Positions 10,190-20,110 of a stretch of DNA of 64,000 nucleotides are shown here, in pieces. The notes beneath the pieces were generated by a model that was not told the origin of the DNA, ran no database searches, and worked only from the letters and a program-made list of their open reading frames with translations. The DNA lies in assembly GCA_030512335.1 (NCBI GenBank), contig JAULSU010000001.1, forward strand, positions 2,852,001 to 2,916,000, in the 5' to 3' direction. Positions within the stretch are counted from its first letter, which is position 1. The number at the start of each line of letters is the position of its first letter. The position numbers and the translations under genes were made by a program. The stretch comes from Immersiella caudata (taxonomy: Eukaryota; Ascomycota; Sordariomycetes; Sordariales; Lasiosphaeriaceae).

Positions 10190-11926
10190 CTAATCCTGCT
10201 TCGACGTCTTGTCCGCCAAAGCCTTATGCCGCGGTGCTGTGATGGAAAACAGGAAAACATTGTAGTCCTCTTCATCATCCTCCTTTGTCACTGGCTTCTC
10301 AACGGCACTGTCCTGGCCTTTCTCGGCCTTTTCATTCTCTGCATCGCCTGTTGTCTTTACAACTTCACCGTTCGTATCCACGTCCACAACCACATCCTCC
10401 GTGTCCAAACTTCCGTCTTCGGTGTACTCCCACATGTCTTTCAGCTCTCCTCGCACCCACGCAGTCAGCCACACTGACCCCGTCACCCCGGGTACTAGAT
10501 ATAGAAGTGCCGGCTGGCCGTGGTTGAAGATGAGCACCATGGCCAGCGTCACAAGCATTCCTAGTGCGTATCCCAGGATAGAGGCGTAGAAATAAGGCTT
10601 GGGAAATGCGGTTGCCGCTCGGACTGAGGCTGCTTCTGGAACAGGGAGGAGGCTCCCAAACTTGGTCGTCCAGAGGCGGTTGCCCCACTGACTTTGAGGG
10701 TCGATGTATGGCGCTTTGACTCGTCTGTACGTGGTCGCCTTGGTCGTTGTCGTCTGCCCTGGCACATCAGAGGCCGTCTCCGATACCAATTCGACCGGCT
10801 CCATCTTGATTTTCGTCTGGTAGTACTGGTACAGGTCGAATCGGAGAGCTAACCCCATAAGGAGGCCGGGGATAATGATATCCCCGAGGCCGAGCATGCT
10901 CACTCCAGCTGACCCGGGGAAAACCAGCTTGATGGGAGCATCGACTTTCTTGGCCACTGTGATCATGAAGGGCGTGTAGAATACCATGATAATATCGTAA
11001 AAGAAGAGGCCGACGAGAACCATCGACCCGATTGCAAAGGAGGTAGGGGACATGAGGGTGAAGGCCGAATAGCTGAATGCGGATCCGAGAAGATTTGACA
11101 GCATGTGCCAGGCCGTCATGTGGTAGGCGATGCTCACCAAGACGGCTAAGAAGAAACCAACGAGACTGTTAAGCCTCAAGCTAAACTCGAAGGAAAACAG
11201 TCCATGCATCGCAAAACGAGTGGTCCACTCCTCGGTCAAAAGATGTCGGATCTCCCAAGCAGCCTCCAACGTGCGAGGTGAAAACGACACCGAGGCGAGA
11301 TAGCCTGGAAAGGGAGACTTGCTAGCTTCACCGCTCTCGGTGCCATCCTTCTTTACCTGCACTTGACAACGAGTATCCGAGTCGATGCGGCAGATTTCGC
11401 CCTTGTTGTCGGCCCAGATGTCAGGGAAGACAAGGCTCGTCAAAATATTGAGAGCGTCTGCGAGGAGGCGACCGAGACTCGCAACTGAGATGACGGAAAA
11501 GTAGACTCTAAGAAACTTATTTATGATGTCGGGTTCCTGAAGCCACTCGATCAAGTAGTACAGGCCTATCAGCGCTGCGCCGGCGAAAATGGGTAGCATG
11601 ATCGCGTCCGAAGCGGTAAAGCCGTCTGTGAACTGGTCATCCTTGGGCTTCTTCCTGCATTTTCCTTTGGGCTTTGCCAGGGCTGCGGAAGGGGGACGAC
11701 GAAGGGACGCATGAGCACCAAGCCATATAATAGTCAGGGCGCTCAAGATGACTTGTGCTTCAACGAAAAGGAAGTCGCGCTTCAACAGCATGGAGAAGAT
11801 TAGTCCGTATGGCGATGAGCTTTGGGTCGAGTTGGAGGAAGGGCCCTCCATCGTAGGATTTGTGCCCGCAGCTGAGGAGGTATTGCTGTCCCCAGCCATG
11901 GCAAAGTCTGAGTCCTCGGAGGGCAT
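10190..11926 (-). CDS. sppA: signal peptide peptidase, intramembrane aspartyl protease
   Basis: An uninterrupted 578-residue ORF with about nine hydrophobic segments. The presenilin/SPP catalytic set is complete: the YD motif in FFYDIIMVFY near residue 310, the GLGD motif in MLGLGDIIIPG near 350, and the QPALLYLVP motif near 468 (the fungal form of PAL). These aspartates cleave type II transmembrane peptides, such as leftover signal peptides, in the ER membrane. In Aspergillus the homologue SppA acts in the Dsc/SREBP hypoxia pathway and ER quality control. The first 35 residues are Ser/Thr/Asn-rich and hydrophilic. The C-terminal 80 residues are acidic and low in complexity (EDVVVDVD, KEDDEEDYN), ending in a basic tail without a classic KKxx signal. 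The gene is divergent from med31. Confidence 0.93.
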   Translation of the reverse strand: MPSEDSDFAMAGDSNTSSAAGTNPTMEGPSSNSTQSSSPYGLIFSMLLKRDFLFVEAQVILSALTIIWLGAHASLRRPPSAALAKPKGKCRKKPKDDQFTDGFTASDAIMLPIFAGAALIGLYYLIEWLQEPDIINKFLRVYFSVISVASLGRLLADALNILTSLVFPDIWADNKGEICRIDSDTRCQVQVKKDGTESGEASKSPFPGYLASVSFSPRTLEAAWEIRHLLTEEWTTRFAMHGLFSFEFSLRLNSLVGFFLAVLVSIAYHMTAWHMLSNLLGSAFSYSAFTLMSPTSFAIGSMVLVGLFFYDIIMVFYTPFMITVAKKVDAPIKLVFPGSAGVSMLGLGDIIIPGLLMGLALRFDLYQYYQTKIKMEPVELVSETASDVPGQTTTTKATTYRRVKAPYIDPQSQWGNRLWTTKFGSLLPVPEAASVRAATAFPKPYFYASILGYALGMLVTLAMVLIFNHGQPALLYLVPGVTGSVWLTAWVRGELKDMWEYTEDGSLDTEDVVVDVDTNGEVVKTTGDAENEKAEKGQDSAVEKPVTKEDDEEDYNVFLFSITAPRHKALADKTSKQD

Positions 11927-12457
11927 CCCGTCACAGACTTAGATACCTGGGCTAGGCCTTGGCCAAGGGAAAGTGACGAAGCGAGCAGGAGGAGGGGGCG
12001 TTGGCTGAGAGCACCTATAAATATAAGTGCACAAATCTTCCGGGCAAGGTGGTGCGCTACCTTAGCTGGCTGCCCTCCGCGCTGTGGAAGAAGATGAATG
12101 AACCTAATGAAGTTTTGTACGCAGAAACTCAGATGCTTTTTGAACAACGTTTGTTCCCAGTCTCTTAAACACCGTTGCAACAAGCCAGCTCGAGGCTAGG
12201 CTAAGCCAATCCGCTCAACAGGGGTACCATGCTCTCGACCCCGGCTAGCGGCGGACCCCTGCACGCTGCCACCCCACTCTTGGGCCTCTTTGAGCTCCAG
12301 CCTCCGATGCTATCGCATCTGAATCTGCCATCTTCAACCCTTTCACGCCGCCTACCTTCCACCTTCTGCGCCCTTCTTCCTTCACTGACTGAAGTCGAGA
12401 AGAAACAATACGAAGTCCCAAAGCTATAGTTACATACAGGTCGAACGATAGCGCTCG
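11927..12457. other. divergent promoter region sppA/med31
   Basis: 531 bp between two divergent starts. Pyrimidine-rich tracts lie before the med31 start (12290-12400). No gene is seen. Confidence 0.4.
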
Positions 12458-12908
12458 ATGGCTTCCGAGCCCATGTCAGTTGGCAGCTCTGCCATGGAGC
12501 CGCCTGCCCCCCCAGGCGCGTCGAATGAGCCCAAGTACGGAGGTTATACGCGCTTCGAGCTGGAATTGGAGGTGCGATCGCTCGCGCGCTCTCTATCTTG
12601 TTATCCGCACAACTTCTGACACGATGCAGCTCGTCCAAGCCATGGGAAACCCACAGTATCTCAACCATTTAGCGTCGCGCAAACTGCTCTCCAATCCTTC
12701 CTTTATCGCATATCTCGACTACCTCCAATACTGGTCTCGGCCCCCATACATCAAATACCTCACATATCCCGGCCCCGCGCTCAAAAATCTTCAACTTCTA
12801 CAACAAGAGAAATTCCGCCAAGACATTATCAGCCCCGACTTCGTCCAGGCGCTCACCGTAGAGGGCATGAGAGCCACGGTCGAGTGGCACCGAGAGAACC
12901 AAACTTGA
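12458..12908 (+). CDS. med31: Mediator complex subunit Med31 (Soh1)
   Basis: Two exons, 12458-12571 and 12630-12908, give 130 residues. The 58-bp intron (donor GTGCGA, acceptor GATGCAG) interrupts the conserved FELELE/LVQAMGNP helix in phase 0. The exon 2 reading, NPQYLNHLASRKLL and YLQYWSRPPYIKYLTYP, is the invariant Med31 core, followed by FRQDIISPDFVQAL. Med31 binds the N-terminal peptide of Med7 in the middle module of Mediator and supports RNA polymerase II pre-initiation complex assembly. Residues 1-25 are an unconserved Ala/Pro/Ser-rich leader with three possible in-frame ATGs; the first is used here. The length suits the family. Confidence 0.95.
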
Positions 12909-13245
12909 CGGAAGCGAAGGGAGGGATACGACAAAAACACCACACACTCTGTGTCAGTCTGCGGGCTTGGAGCAAGCAGACAAACGTCATGATCGCGCTG
13001 ATCAAGGGCGGGCACATCCTCAGGCTGCAGAGCCTGAACGCTGGAATTGTGAAAAGAGATACTCCCATGGGAGTCTCCTACATTCCTTCTACCATGGCTA
13101 GTAGCTACAGTGTAGTCTAACATATGGCTTGGGACGACAGCACCGGCTCAACCCCCCACCGTCTCCAAGCAAAGCCAAGCCCCAACTCCTCGCAAAAACG
13201 TGTGCAAATTCCCAACCATGCCGGCGCAGTTTTGTGAGCATGTTG
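12909..13245. other. convergent 3' region med31/rpc11
   Basis: Short shared 3' flank of two convergent genes; no further gene is seen. Confidence 0.4.
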
Positions 13246-13689
13246 CTAATTCTCTCTCCATCGATTACCACAAGTCATGCACTGCCATGGTGTTAGCGTT
13301 CATTGCTTCCCTCGGCTGTGAAAGCAGGAACCTGCCTTGTAGAAGATTGTCATGGGCTCGTCGGCGCTGCGGATCTGAACTTGAAAGAACGCTGCTTCGC
13401 TCCCATCACAGTTGGACGCTGGACATTGTACTGCTTGTTTTTGTGCATTGTCCCAAGCGCCTGGGCCGCCAAACACGTCATCTTTCTCCTTCCGTGGGAA
13501 GTTCTTGCGCGAGAAGATGGTCTTATCGATGGGGTGCTCATATGGGCACGTCCTGCACTCCAACCTATTACCCCCCGTCTCCATCCGCGAGAGGATAAGT
13601 AGGTTGGCGCAATACGGGCAGACTAGCGACTCTTGGTGAGCTGCGGCTCATCTCAGTGCTGAGGGAAGAAACTTACAGAGGATGGGCAT
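13246..13689 (-). CDS. rpc11: RNA polymerase III subunit Rpc11 (RPC10/C11)
   Basis: Three exons on the minus strand: 13689-13677 (13 nt), 13622-13336 and 13281-13246, giving 111 residues, the family length. The N-terminal zinc ribbon has CPYC and CRTCPY pairs. The C-terminal TFIIS-like ribbon has CPASNC, the acidic tip RSADEPMT and the final CMTCGNRW. This subunit gives Pol III its intrinsic RNA cleavage and is needed for termination and reinitiation. Intron 1 is GTAAGT...CTAG (54 bp). Intron 2 (13335-13282, 54 bp) appears to be a GC-AG intron, AAG|GCAGGT...GCTAAC...GGCAG. The nearby GT donor four bases downstream gives a frame that ends early and loses the last zinc-binding cysteines, so the GC donor is chosen. 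The annotation rests on close motif identity with yeast Rpc11. Confidence 0.92.
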
Positions 13690-14250
13690 GGTGAGAACCT
13701 GCAGCCCTTGGGATAGCGAACAAGCAATTTGATTCCCTTATGTGTGATGGCAATTAAGGAAAAGTTATGTTCAATCCTCAAGTCGCAGCGCTGTTGAGTT
13801 CAGTACTCAAGTCTCATAAAATCTGAGTGTTCAATAATTCTCGAAATGCGCCCACCTCCCATTGGTTAATATTCTCACGCCCCGCGGAAGGCGCTGAAAC
13901 CTGGGTTCCGAAACCCCGCCATCGCAGCAACCCACAGCGGGGCCGAGAGCTTGAGGTGGAGCCCCTGACCACGCCCCGCCATCGTACACTGCCACCTCCT
14001 TCACGCAGGGCTGATTACAAGTGACTTGCCTGGCATCCCGCGACCTCACGTCACGCACGCAGATCATATTGCCGCGCGGCTGCCAGATTTCACCACTTCT
14101 TGGGCTGGTATCCATACTCTCCCATACCGTAACTTCAAGCCGAGCGCAAAGCCTCTCTTTTTGCTCCCCACAGCACGACCAAGATCTACCCCTCCTCATC
14201 CCCTCCCCTCTCCAGCTCACACTCTCTCCAAACCACCAAAAGCCAAAACC
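13690..14250. other. divergent promoter region rpc11/ankyrin gene
   Basis: 561 bp. A pyrimidine-rich block from about 14135 to 14240 precedes the ankyrin gene start, as is common in filamentous fungal 5' leaders. No gene is seen. Confidence 0.4.
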
Positions 14251-14957
14251 ATGGCGCCCCCAGAAGAAGAACATGACGTGTGTATTCTCCCCCTTACCCT
14301 TTCCCACGCCCCCAACTAACCAAGCAACCCACCTCTCAGGGTGCCTCCACCTCCGAAATCCTAATCGAAGCCTGCCGCCGCAACAACACCGATCTCCTCT
14401 TCTCCCTCCTCGCCGACAAACCCGACCCCGAAATCGCCCAACTCCTCAACACCACCACTACCGTAATGGGTAACCACCTGTACCACGAAGCTGCCCTGCG
14501 CGGAAATTACGAGGTAATCGACGCCCTGCTGGACCAACCTGGCTTCGAATGCGACCCCACCAACCGCATCGAGGGCGACACACCTTTGCACTCAGCAATC
14601 CGCTGGATCAACTCCGAACCCGCAGAGCAGCGCGAATTCGGGAATGCGTTGGTGGAGATGATGTTGGAAGCGGGGTCGAATCCTCGAGTGAAGAATAAGG
14701 GGGGACTGACGGCTCTGCAGTTGGTGGATCCGCGGAATAAGGGGTTGAGGGAGTTGATTCAGAAGCATGAGTACGCCAGTTTGAACGCTGGTGACTTTGT
14801 GAGTGCAGATGAGGTGTCAGTGTCGAAGAGCGGGGATGCGCATTTGCATTTGTCATTGCATGGGCAGGGACAGGAGGACGATGACGGTGCGGAGTTTAGT
14901 GGGAGTGACGAGGAAGAGAGAGCTGAGTTTGAGAGGAGACGTAAGGCTAAGAGGTGA
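14251..14957 (+). CDS. small ankyrin-repeat protein
   Basis: Two exons, 14251-14277 and 14340-14957, give 214 residues. The first exon encodes only MAPPEEEHD; the 62-bp intron has donor GTGTGT, branch ACTAAC and acceptor CTCAG. Residues about 15-150 form three to four ankyrin units: GNHLYHEAALRGNYEVIDAL, then GDTPLHSAIRW, then GGLTALQLVD. The C-terminal 60 residues are charged, with an acidic run (GQEDDDGAEFSGSDEEE) followed by a basic end (RRRKAKR) that could serve nuclear entry. Ankyrin stacks bind other proteins; no enzymatic domain is present. It resembles a conserved small fungal ankyrin family, but I cannot assign a specific pathway. Confidence 0.83.
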
Positions 14958-15302
14958 GGAACATCAGAGCCTGAGAAAGGGGCTCAGGGTTAGGAAGGTA
15001 ACTGGGAAATGCAGATACCAAAGACGGTTGACGACGAGCGGGTCTGGTTGATCTATCAATGAACTGTTCAGTTCAGCTAGCGAAATACGTTAGAGAGAAG
15101 CTGTTTTGACAGGAAGGCAACGAGACATGGCCTATCAGCTTACAACATACACAGACGATGGCTTGGCGCTGGTCCCTTGTGAGGTTTAATCTGCACATGG
15201 ATTGGTACACCCCTGGAAGCAGGGCAAACATTCGCGTTGTGGGTATTTTCTATAGCCAAATCCATGATCCAAACTCCGAGTTCATCAGCCCCCTACGTGC
15301 CC
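14958..15302. other. convergent 3' intergenic region
   Basis: 345 bp between the stop codons of the ankyrin gene and the thaumatin-like gene. No gene is seen. Confidence 0.4.
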
Positions 15303-16585
15303 TCAGGCCAAAACTAGCATAATACCAACGGTCATCAAACTAAACCCCAAGAATTGAGCTGGTTGCAACCTGCCCGTCCCGCTTCGTCCCGGTCGTTCCA
15401 ACTCAATGTACGTCTTATTCGTGACGGCAGCGAGCATCTCCTGGGTGACCTTGCCGCCCGATGCAAGAGCACGAAGCTCGGCGCCGAGTATTTCGAGAAT
15501 GTTTGTGCTGCGACCTTGTGGGCAAAACACTACCTCCCAACCGCCGCCAGTGGGAATGATGAAGGTACTGGTCTGATCGTCAAAGGCGTAGCTGTATGCG
15601 TCCGGGCATACTCTCTTGGCTTGCGCGCTGTAAAGGCTGGGTTGGCAAATGGTGGGATCGTTGAACTCTCCTGTGCAGCAGTCCCGTGGGTTGTTGGTCG
15701 AGGAGCAAGCCGAGAGACATGGATCAAAAATGGGACGCTGGATGTGGTCGTCTGGGTATGGGAAGATTCCGTCGCCTGGCTTGGAAGGGGGAAACTTTTG
15801 GAGATCCCAGGGACACCAACTTCCGACCCTTTCGTTCGTCTGTGCTGCCTCGTACGGTATAGGGAACGAGTCGTTGGTATAGGCGAGACCGGATCTAGAT
15901 GGCTCACCTAGATATCCTGACGACGCAATGCACGCGCAGTTGGTGAGGTTGGGCGGGACGAACGTCGTGTTTTTGGTTGGGATGTAAATAATCCCCAACG
16001 GAAGATTGTACCCATCAACGAGCGAGATGTCGTAGAATGTTTGCTTGCCGCCCACACCACCAATGAGGTTGAACTCGGCCAGCGTTGTTGGAACTTGGCC
16101 CTGTTTGCTGTATCAGCATCGAAACAGCAACACGAAGAGTCTGGAGAACATACCGTGAACTGGCAGTCCAGTCTGCCAAAACAGTCACCAGTCGTGCAAG
16201 CTGCGCCATTCCCATTCACACCGTTGAGGTTGCTCGGCCCCGTCCCCTCCTCGTTGAACGAACAGTTCGTCCGCCCCCATACCCTGCCTTGCCAATTTGG
16301 ACTGACAAACATCTTTCTCGAGCTCCTGGCCTCGAGCACAAAACCGCCAGTGCCGGGCCCAATGCCGTTCTGGGTGCCAATGCCAGGCCAGATCGTCTCG
16401 GGACAGGCATTCGTGACCACAAGCGGAATAGGCGTCTGATCCGTGCTGTTCATTGTGATATTTTTCCATGGTAACGAGGGTATCGAGGTCTTCCAGGGCA
16501 AAGGGGGCAATGTTAGTGAGGGCAAAGCGCTCCCCATCCCGGCAAGATAGAGGATGGAGAAGGCTGTGGCGAGCTCAGTGTACAT
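15303..16585 (-). CDS. thaumatin-like secreted or GPI-anchored protein
   Basis: Two exons, 16585-16154 and 16100-15303, give 409 residues. The 53-bp intron (GTATGT...AACAG) joins FT to GQVPTTLAEFNL, the conserved thaumatin strand. The start at 16585 opens directly into a signal peptide (MYTELATAFSILYLAGMGSA). An upstream in-frame ATG at 16675 would put 30 basic residues before it and is less likely. After a short Pro-rich stretch with two LPWK motifs, the domain begins VTNACPETIWPGIGTQ and carries many cysteines (NGNGAACTTGDCFGRLDC, SYAFDDQTSTF, VVFCP), as in the disulphide-rich TLP fold. The C-terminus ends in a hydrophobic run (FLGFSLMTVGIMLVLA) typical of a GPI-anchor signal. Some fungal TLPs bind or cut beta-1,3-glucan; activity here is unproven. 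Confidence 0.88.
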
Positions 16586-17697
16586 GCGCGGGACCTTGGT
16601 TCTCCCGATGGCCGCTGATCCCCTCTGGTGGTTGTCTCCCCTCAAGCCAAACTTGCTTTCTGTATATTTTGACATCTTAGAGACAAGATCGAGCCCGCTC
16701 GGAGCTCGACCACGAAACCGCGAGGAGAGATGATTGGTGGTGTCAACTGCGTGAATGGTTGCCGCGTGAACAGCCGAGACAGAGGTTCTAGATATTGCTG
16801 GAGGACGGAAAGCTGAAGAAGGTATAATTGAATTCTAGGATACAGGCAGAGAAAGGATATAGCCGAGGGAGACAAGAGGGAGCTGGGATGCGTGAAAGGG
16901 ACGAGATGAAATTAGAAAATGAACGAAGCCATCTTAGCTTTCGTCACACCTTGCGACCCAGGCACATAGATCGCGCCGAGCCAAGACATACATCTTCGAG
17001 GCAAGAAGGACGCGCAAGGTGATTCGTGGGTAGTGCCAATGGAAAGTGGGAAGTGGGAAGTGGGAAGTGGGAGAATGAAGTTGAAGAACGCCAATGACGC
17101 AGGAACGATCGTCGGGCACTGCCACGAACCCCCACCGCACTTCTCTAAGACCCGGGCTCGCCCTTGCATCCGCTTCTGTCTTAGGATTTGAAAAAATCTC
17201 TAGATGGGATGTCATTGCTAGTGTAGTTAAACACGCAATGTGCATGTTTAGTTGAAAAGCTAGGGTGCTCCCGAACGCACATCTCGAACGGGTCTAAGTG
17301 CAAGCCAAACCTCTCAACCGCAGGATACGAGGATACAAGAGTGAAGCAACCGTTTGCTATCTATTTCGTTCCATGGTGCCTGGCTGACAAAGTAATAGGT
17401 CTCTCCTTGCCTGCAGCACCTCCTGGCCTCGGCCCCCCCATTATCAAGCCCTGAAATGGGGTGTTGTTGCTTATATGAAGCAACTGGGACATGTCGTTTT
17501 GACTCATTCGCTCCTTTTCCTATCATCCCCTCCGTCCAGACATATATCGGCCCTCCCAAAGCGTCTCAATCCTGCCGCTAGCACATCTAGCCCTGTGAAA
17601 CACATTCGTACGGTTCCTTAATCAAGAGGTATCATTAGAGATCCGATGCGGCGAAAATTTAAGAAGAAATCAACAACCCCCGCCAAGCTTTCATTCT
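16586..17697. other. intergenic region upstream of the thaumatin-like gene
   Basis: 1.1 kb between two minus-strand genes. It contains a heptanucleotide microsatellite at 17046-17072. No convincing gene is seen. Confidence 0.4.
17046..17072. repeat. heptanucleotide microsatellite
   Basis: Just under four tandem copies of gtgggaa in the upstream region of the thaumatin-like gene. Confidence 0.85.
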
Positions 17698-20110
17698 TCA
17701 TCTGAATCTTGCACGGCACCGGCCCATAACCTCGCCCTGGCAGACCAGCTCGGCGCTAAACTCGGAGCCATCCAGCGTCAGGTAGATGTCGAAATACACG
17801 CGGTAGAATGTGCCTTGTGGTGTGTCCATGCGCTCGAAGTCCTTCTCAAGGTTCTTGCGCGAAAGATCTGATGTGAGCGTAACAACTTCCTTGATTCCTG
17901 TCAACGGGTCAGTGCTATCCTAACTGATACTCACGTGAGGAAACTTACTGGGATCCTTGGTGTATTCGGGGCAGACATCATCGTCGCAGGCGTAAAGAAT
18001 ATCCTCGTACATGAGGGTGGCGCCAGGGGCGACCTGGCGGAAAAAGGATACCTTTACCGGCTCGCCAATCTTGACCTTTTGGCCCTTTTGCACGAAAATC
18101 TGGCGCGTGAACTTGCAGCGGTCTTTGCCATCGAGCGAGGGAACACGGTACGCCTCGGGATGGTAGCCCTCCTTGAACGGCTGGAGCGTGGCCATGAGGT
18201 AGTGGCGACGGGCAACACGGTGGGTAATGACTCTTTCGGTGATACCAGCTGTAACGGCACCCTTGACAATGGCGGCAACCGAGTCCATGGGCCGGACCAC
18301 CTTTGACTGGAACTGAGGGGGGACGTGAAGCTTGATCTGCTGGAAAAGATATTCAGACGCACCGAAACCGCCCACTACCAGGATGTTCTGGAGCGTGCGG
18401 TTCTGTGCCTGAATGGCGATGATCTGGTTGCGGACAAGCTCCAAGATTCGGTTGACCACAGGCTCAAAGCACTGCAAAATCTCCTCATTGGTGAAGGTCA
18501 TGTACCCTTCCTCGATGCCAGCCTCGGGGAATTCGGCCTCAATACCAACATCAACAGCCCACTTCTGGCCGTTGTTTCGGAAATCGGCCTTGATTCTGTT
18601 CTCAAAGTCCATGATGCACTTTGCGTAGACGCGGCCAGCGGTCTTGGATCCGTCGGGCAGCTTCATTTTCCGAATCTTGGTGCGGAGGATGTTGCTGAAG
18701 TTTCGGTTGAGCGCGGTCGAGCCGCAAGAGTCACCGGAGCCTGCTGTGCACTCGGCCACGGTGAAGGGGTTCTCATCTTCGACTTCGTAGGCGATAAGAT
18801 CGACGGTACCGCCACCGCAATCGACGATGAGCACCGCGTCGTGAACCTTTAGGTTCAAAAGGCCAGTCTTGGAGCAGAACAACGCAGCGGCTTCGGGCTC
18901 GCTGACAAGAGTAAGGCGGTTGTCGTTCTCATCGCGAAGGAAACCGGCCTGGATGGCAGCAGCTCTGGTTGCAGCCTTTCCGGCATCATTCCAGATAGCG
19001 GGCACAGTCAGGTAGTAACGGATATTCCTCTCCTCGCGGTTGAACACCTCGCCCAGCGTCTTTTGCAGGGCTGCCCGCATCGCTTGGCGGAGCTTGAAGA
19101 GGTAGTCCGCGGCCACGTCGATCTCTGACTTGCCTGGCGGCAGGGGCGGCAGATTGATAGGGTCGATATAAGTATTTCCAGACAACATCAACTGGAGCTT
19201 GAACCATTCCACCTTTTGCACGCCTGGCTTCGGGTAACCCGTCGGAGCGAGGGCGTCTGCAATGTCGGGGCCCCAGCCAACCACCTTTTGGTACTGATCA
19301 TAGTACAACACTGTCGGGATCTGAAGACGGAGGTTAGCACTCCAGCTCACGAGGAAGCTTCTACGTTTCCGCATACTTTTTGCTTGGTATACGAGCCTGC
19401 ACCCGGCCATTCGGTGATAATATCCTCCTTGGCCTCATTGTTTGTAGCGAAGGCAAACGCCACTCCGGAGAATGTCGTACCCTAAGGACAAAGGGGTCAG
19501 CGCGCTTGCCAGGGGATGCAAGACATATGAGTCAGAAGCTTACAAAGTCGATTCCGACGATCAGCTGGGCCTTGCTCCGGCTGTTGCCCTCAACTTCAGC
19601 GGCTGAGTTGCGAGAGTAGGGAGCGCCGCCAGGACCGGCAGGCTGAGGCGGCGGGGGAGGATAGCCACCGCCGCCGCCATATACCGGAGGGCCGCCGGGA
19701 GGAGGCGGGGGCCCACCGCCCATGACGGGCGGAGGGTATCCAGCAGGAGGGCCGCCGGTGTTGATGGGCGGAGGACCACCGACCATTTGCGACGGCGGGG
19801 TGCGAGCAGGGCCCTGTCCCAGAGGGCTGGTGCGACCGACGGGGCCGGGAGGTCCTGGCGGGTAGTTGGCCGAAGAGTAGCTAGGCGGTCGCGGACCAGC
19901 GCCTGGGTGGTTCATTTGGAGGCTCTGTCGCGAGGATGTGGAAGCAATCGAAGGGGCGGGACCAGGCTGGGAAGGGAACAGCGGTGGTATTTGAGGGGCA
20001 CCAGCAGGTGGCGGGGTCCGTGTCTGTGGCAGGTCGGGACTTTGGATGCTGGCCGTCGATTTTCGCTTACCGAAGCCAAAGCCTTTCAGGCGGGAATTGA
20101 TCGAGCTCAT
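17698..20110 (-). CDS. Hsp70-like actin-fold ATPase (HSPA12-like) with Pro/Gly-rich N-terminal extension
   Basis: Four exons, 20110-19544, 19481-19377, 19320-17949 and 17897-17698, give 747 residues. Introns are 62, 56 and 51 bp with GTAAGC, GTATGC and GTAAGT donors. Residues 1-170 are disordered and rich in Pro and Gly, with PPP and GGG runs. The actin/Hsp70 nucleotide-binding fold follows: phosphate-1 loop LIVGIDFGTTFSGVAF (about 183-198), connect-1 TVPAIWND, phosphate-2 LIVDCGGGTVDLIAYEV near 386, and adenosine motif ILVVGGFGASEYLF near 537. The remaining C-terminal part is shorter and unlike the substrate-binding domain of canonical Hsp70, and there is no EEVD tail. This matches the divergent HSPA12-like family expanded in filamentous fungi. 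Function is largely unknown; nucleotide binding is well supported. Confidence 0.87.

Noticed and set aside
16586..16675. Alternative start of the thaumatin-like protein at 16675
   Set aside because: It would place about 30 basic residues before the signal peptide, blocking secretion.
18325..18852. 175-residue ORF antisense to the Hsp70-like gene
   Set aside because: It lies wholly inside a well-supported exon and lacks recognisable features.
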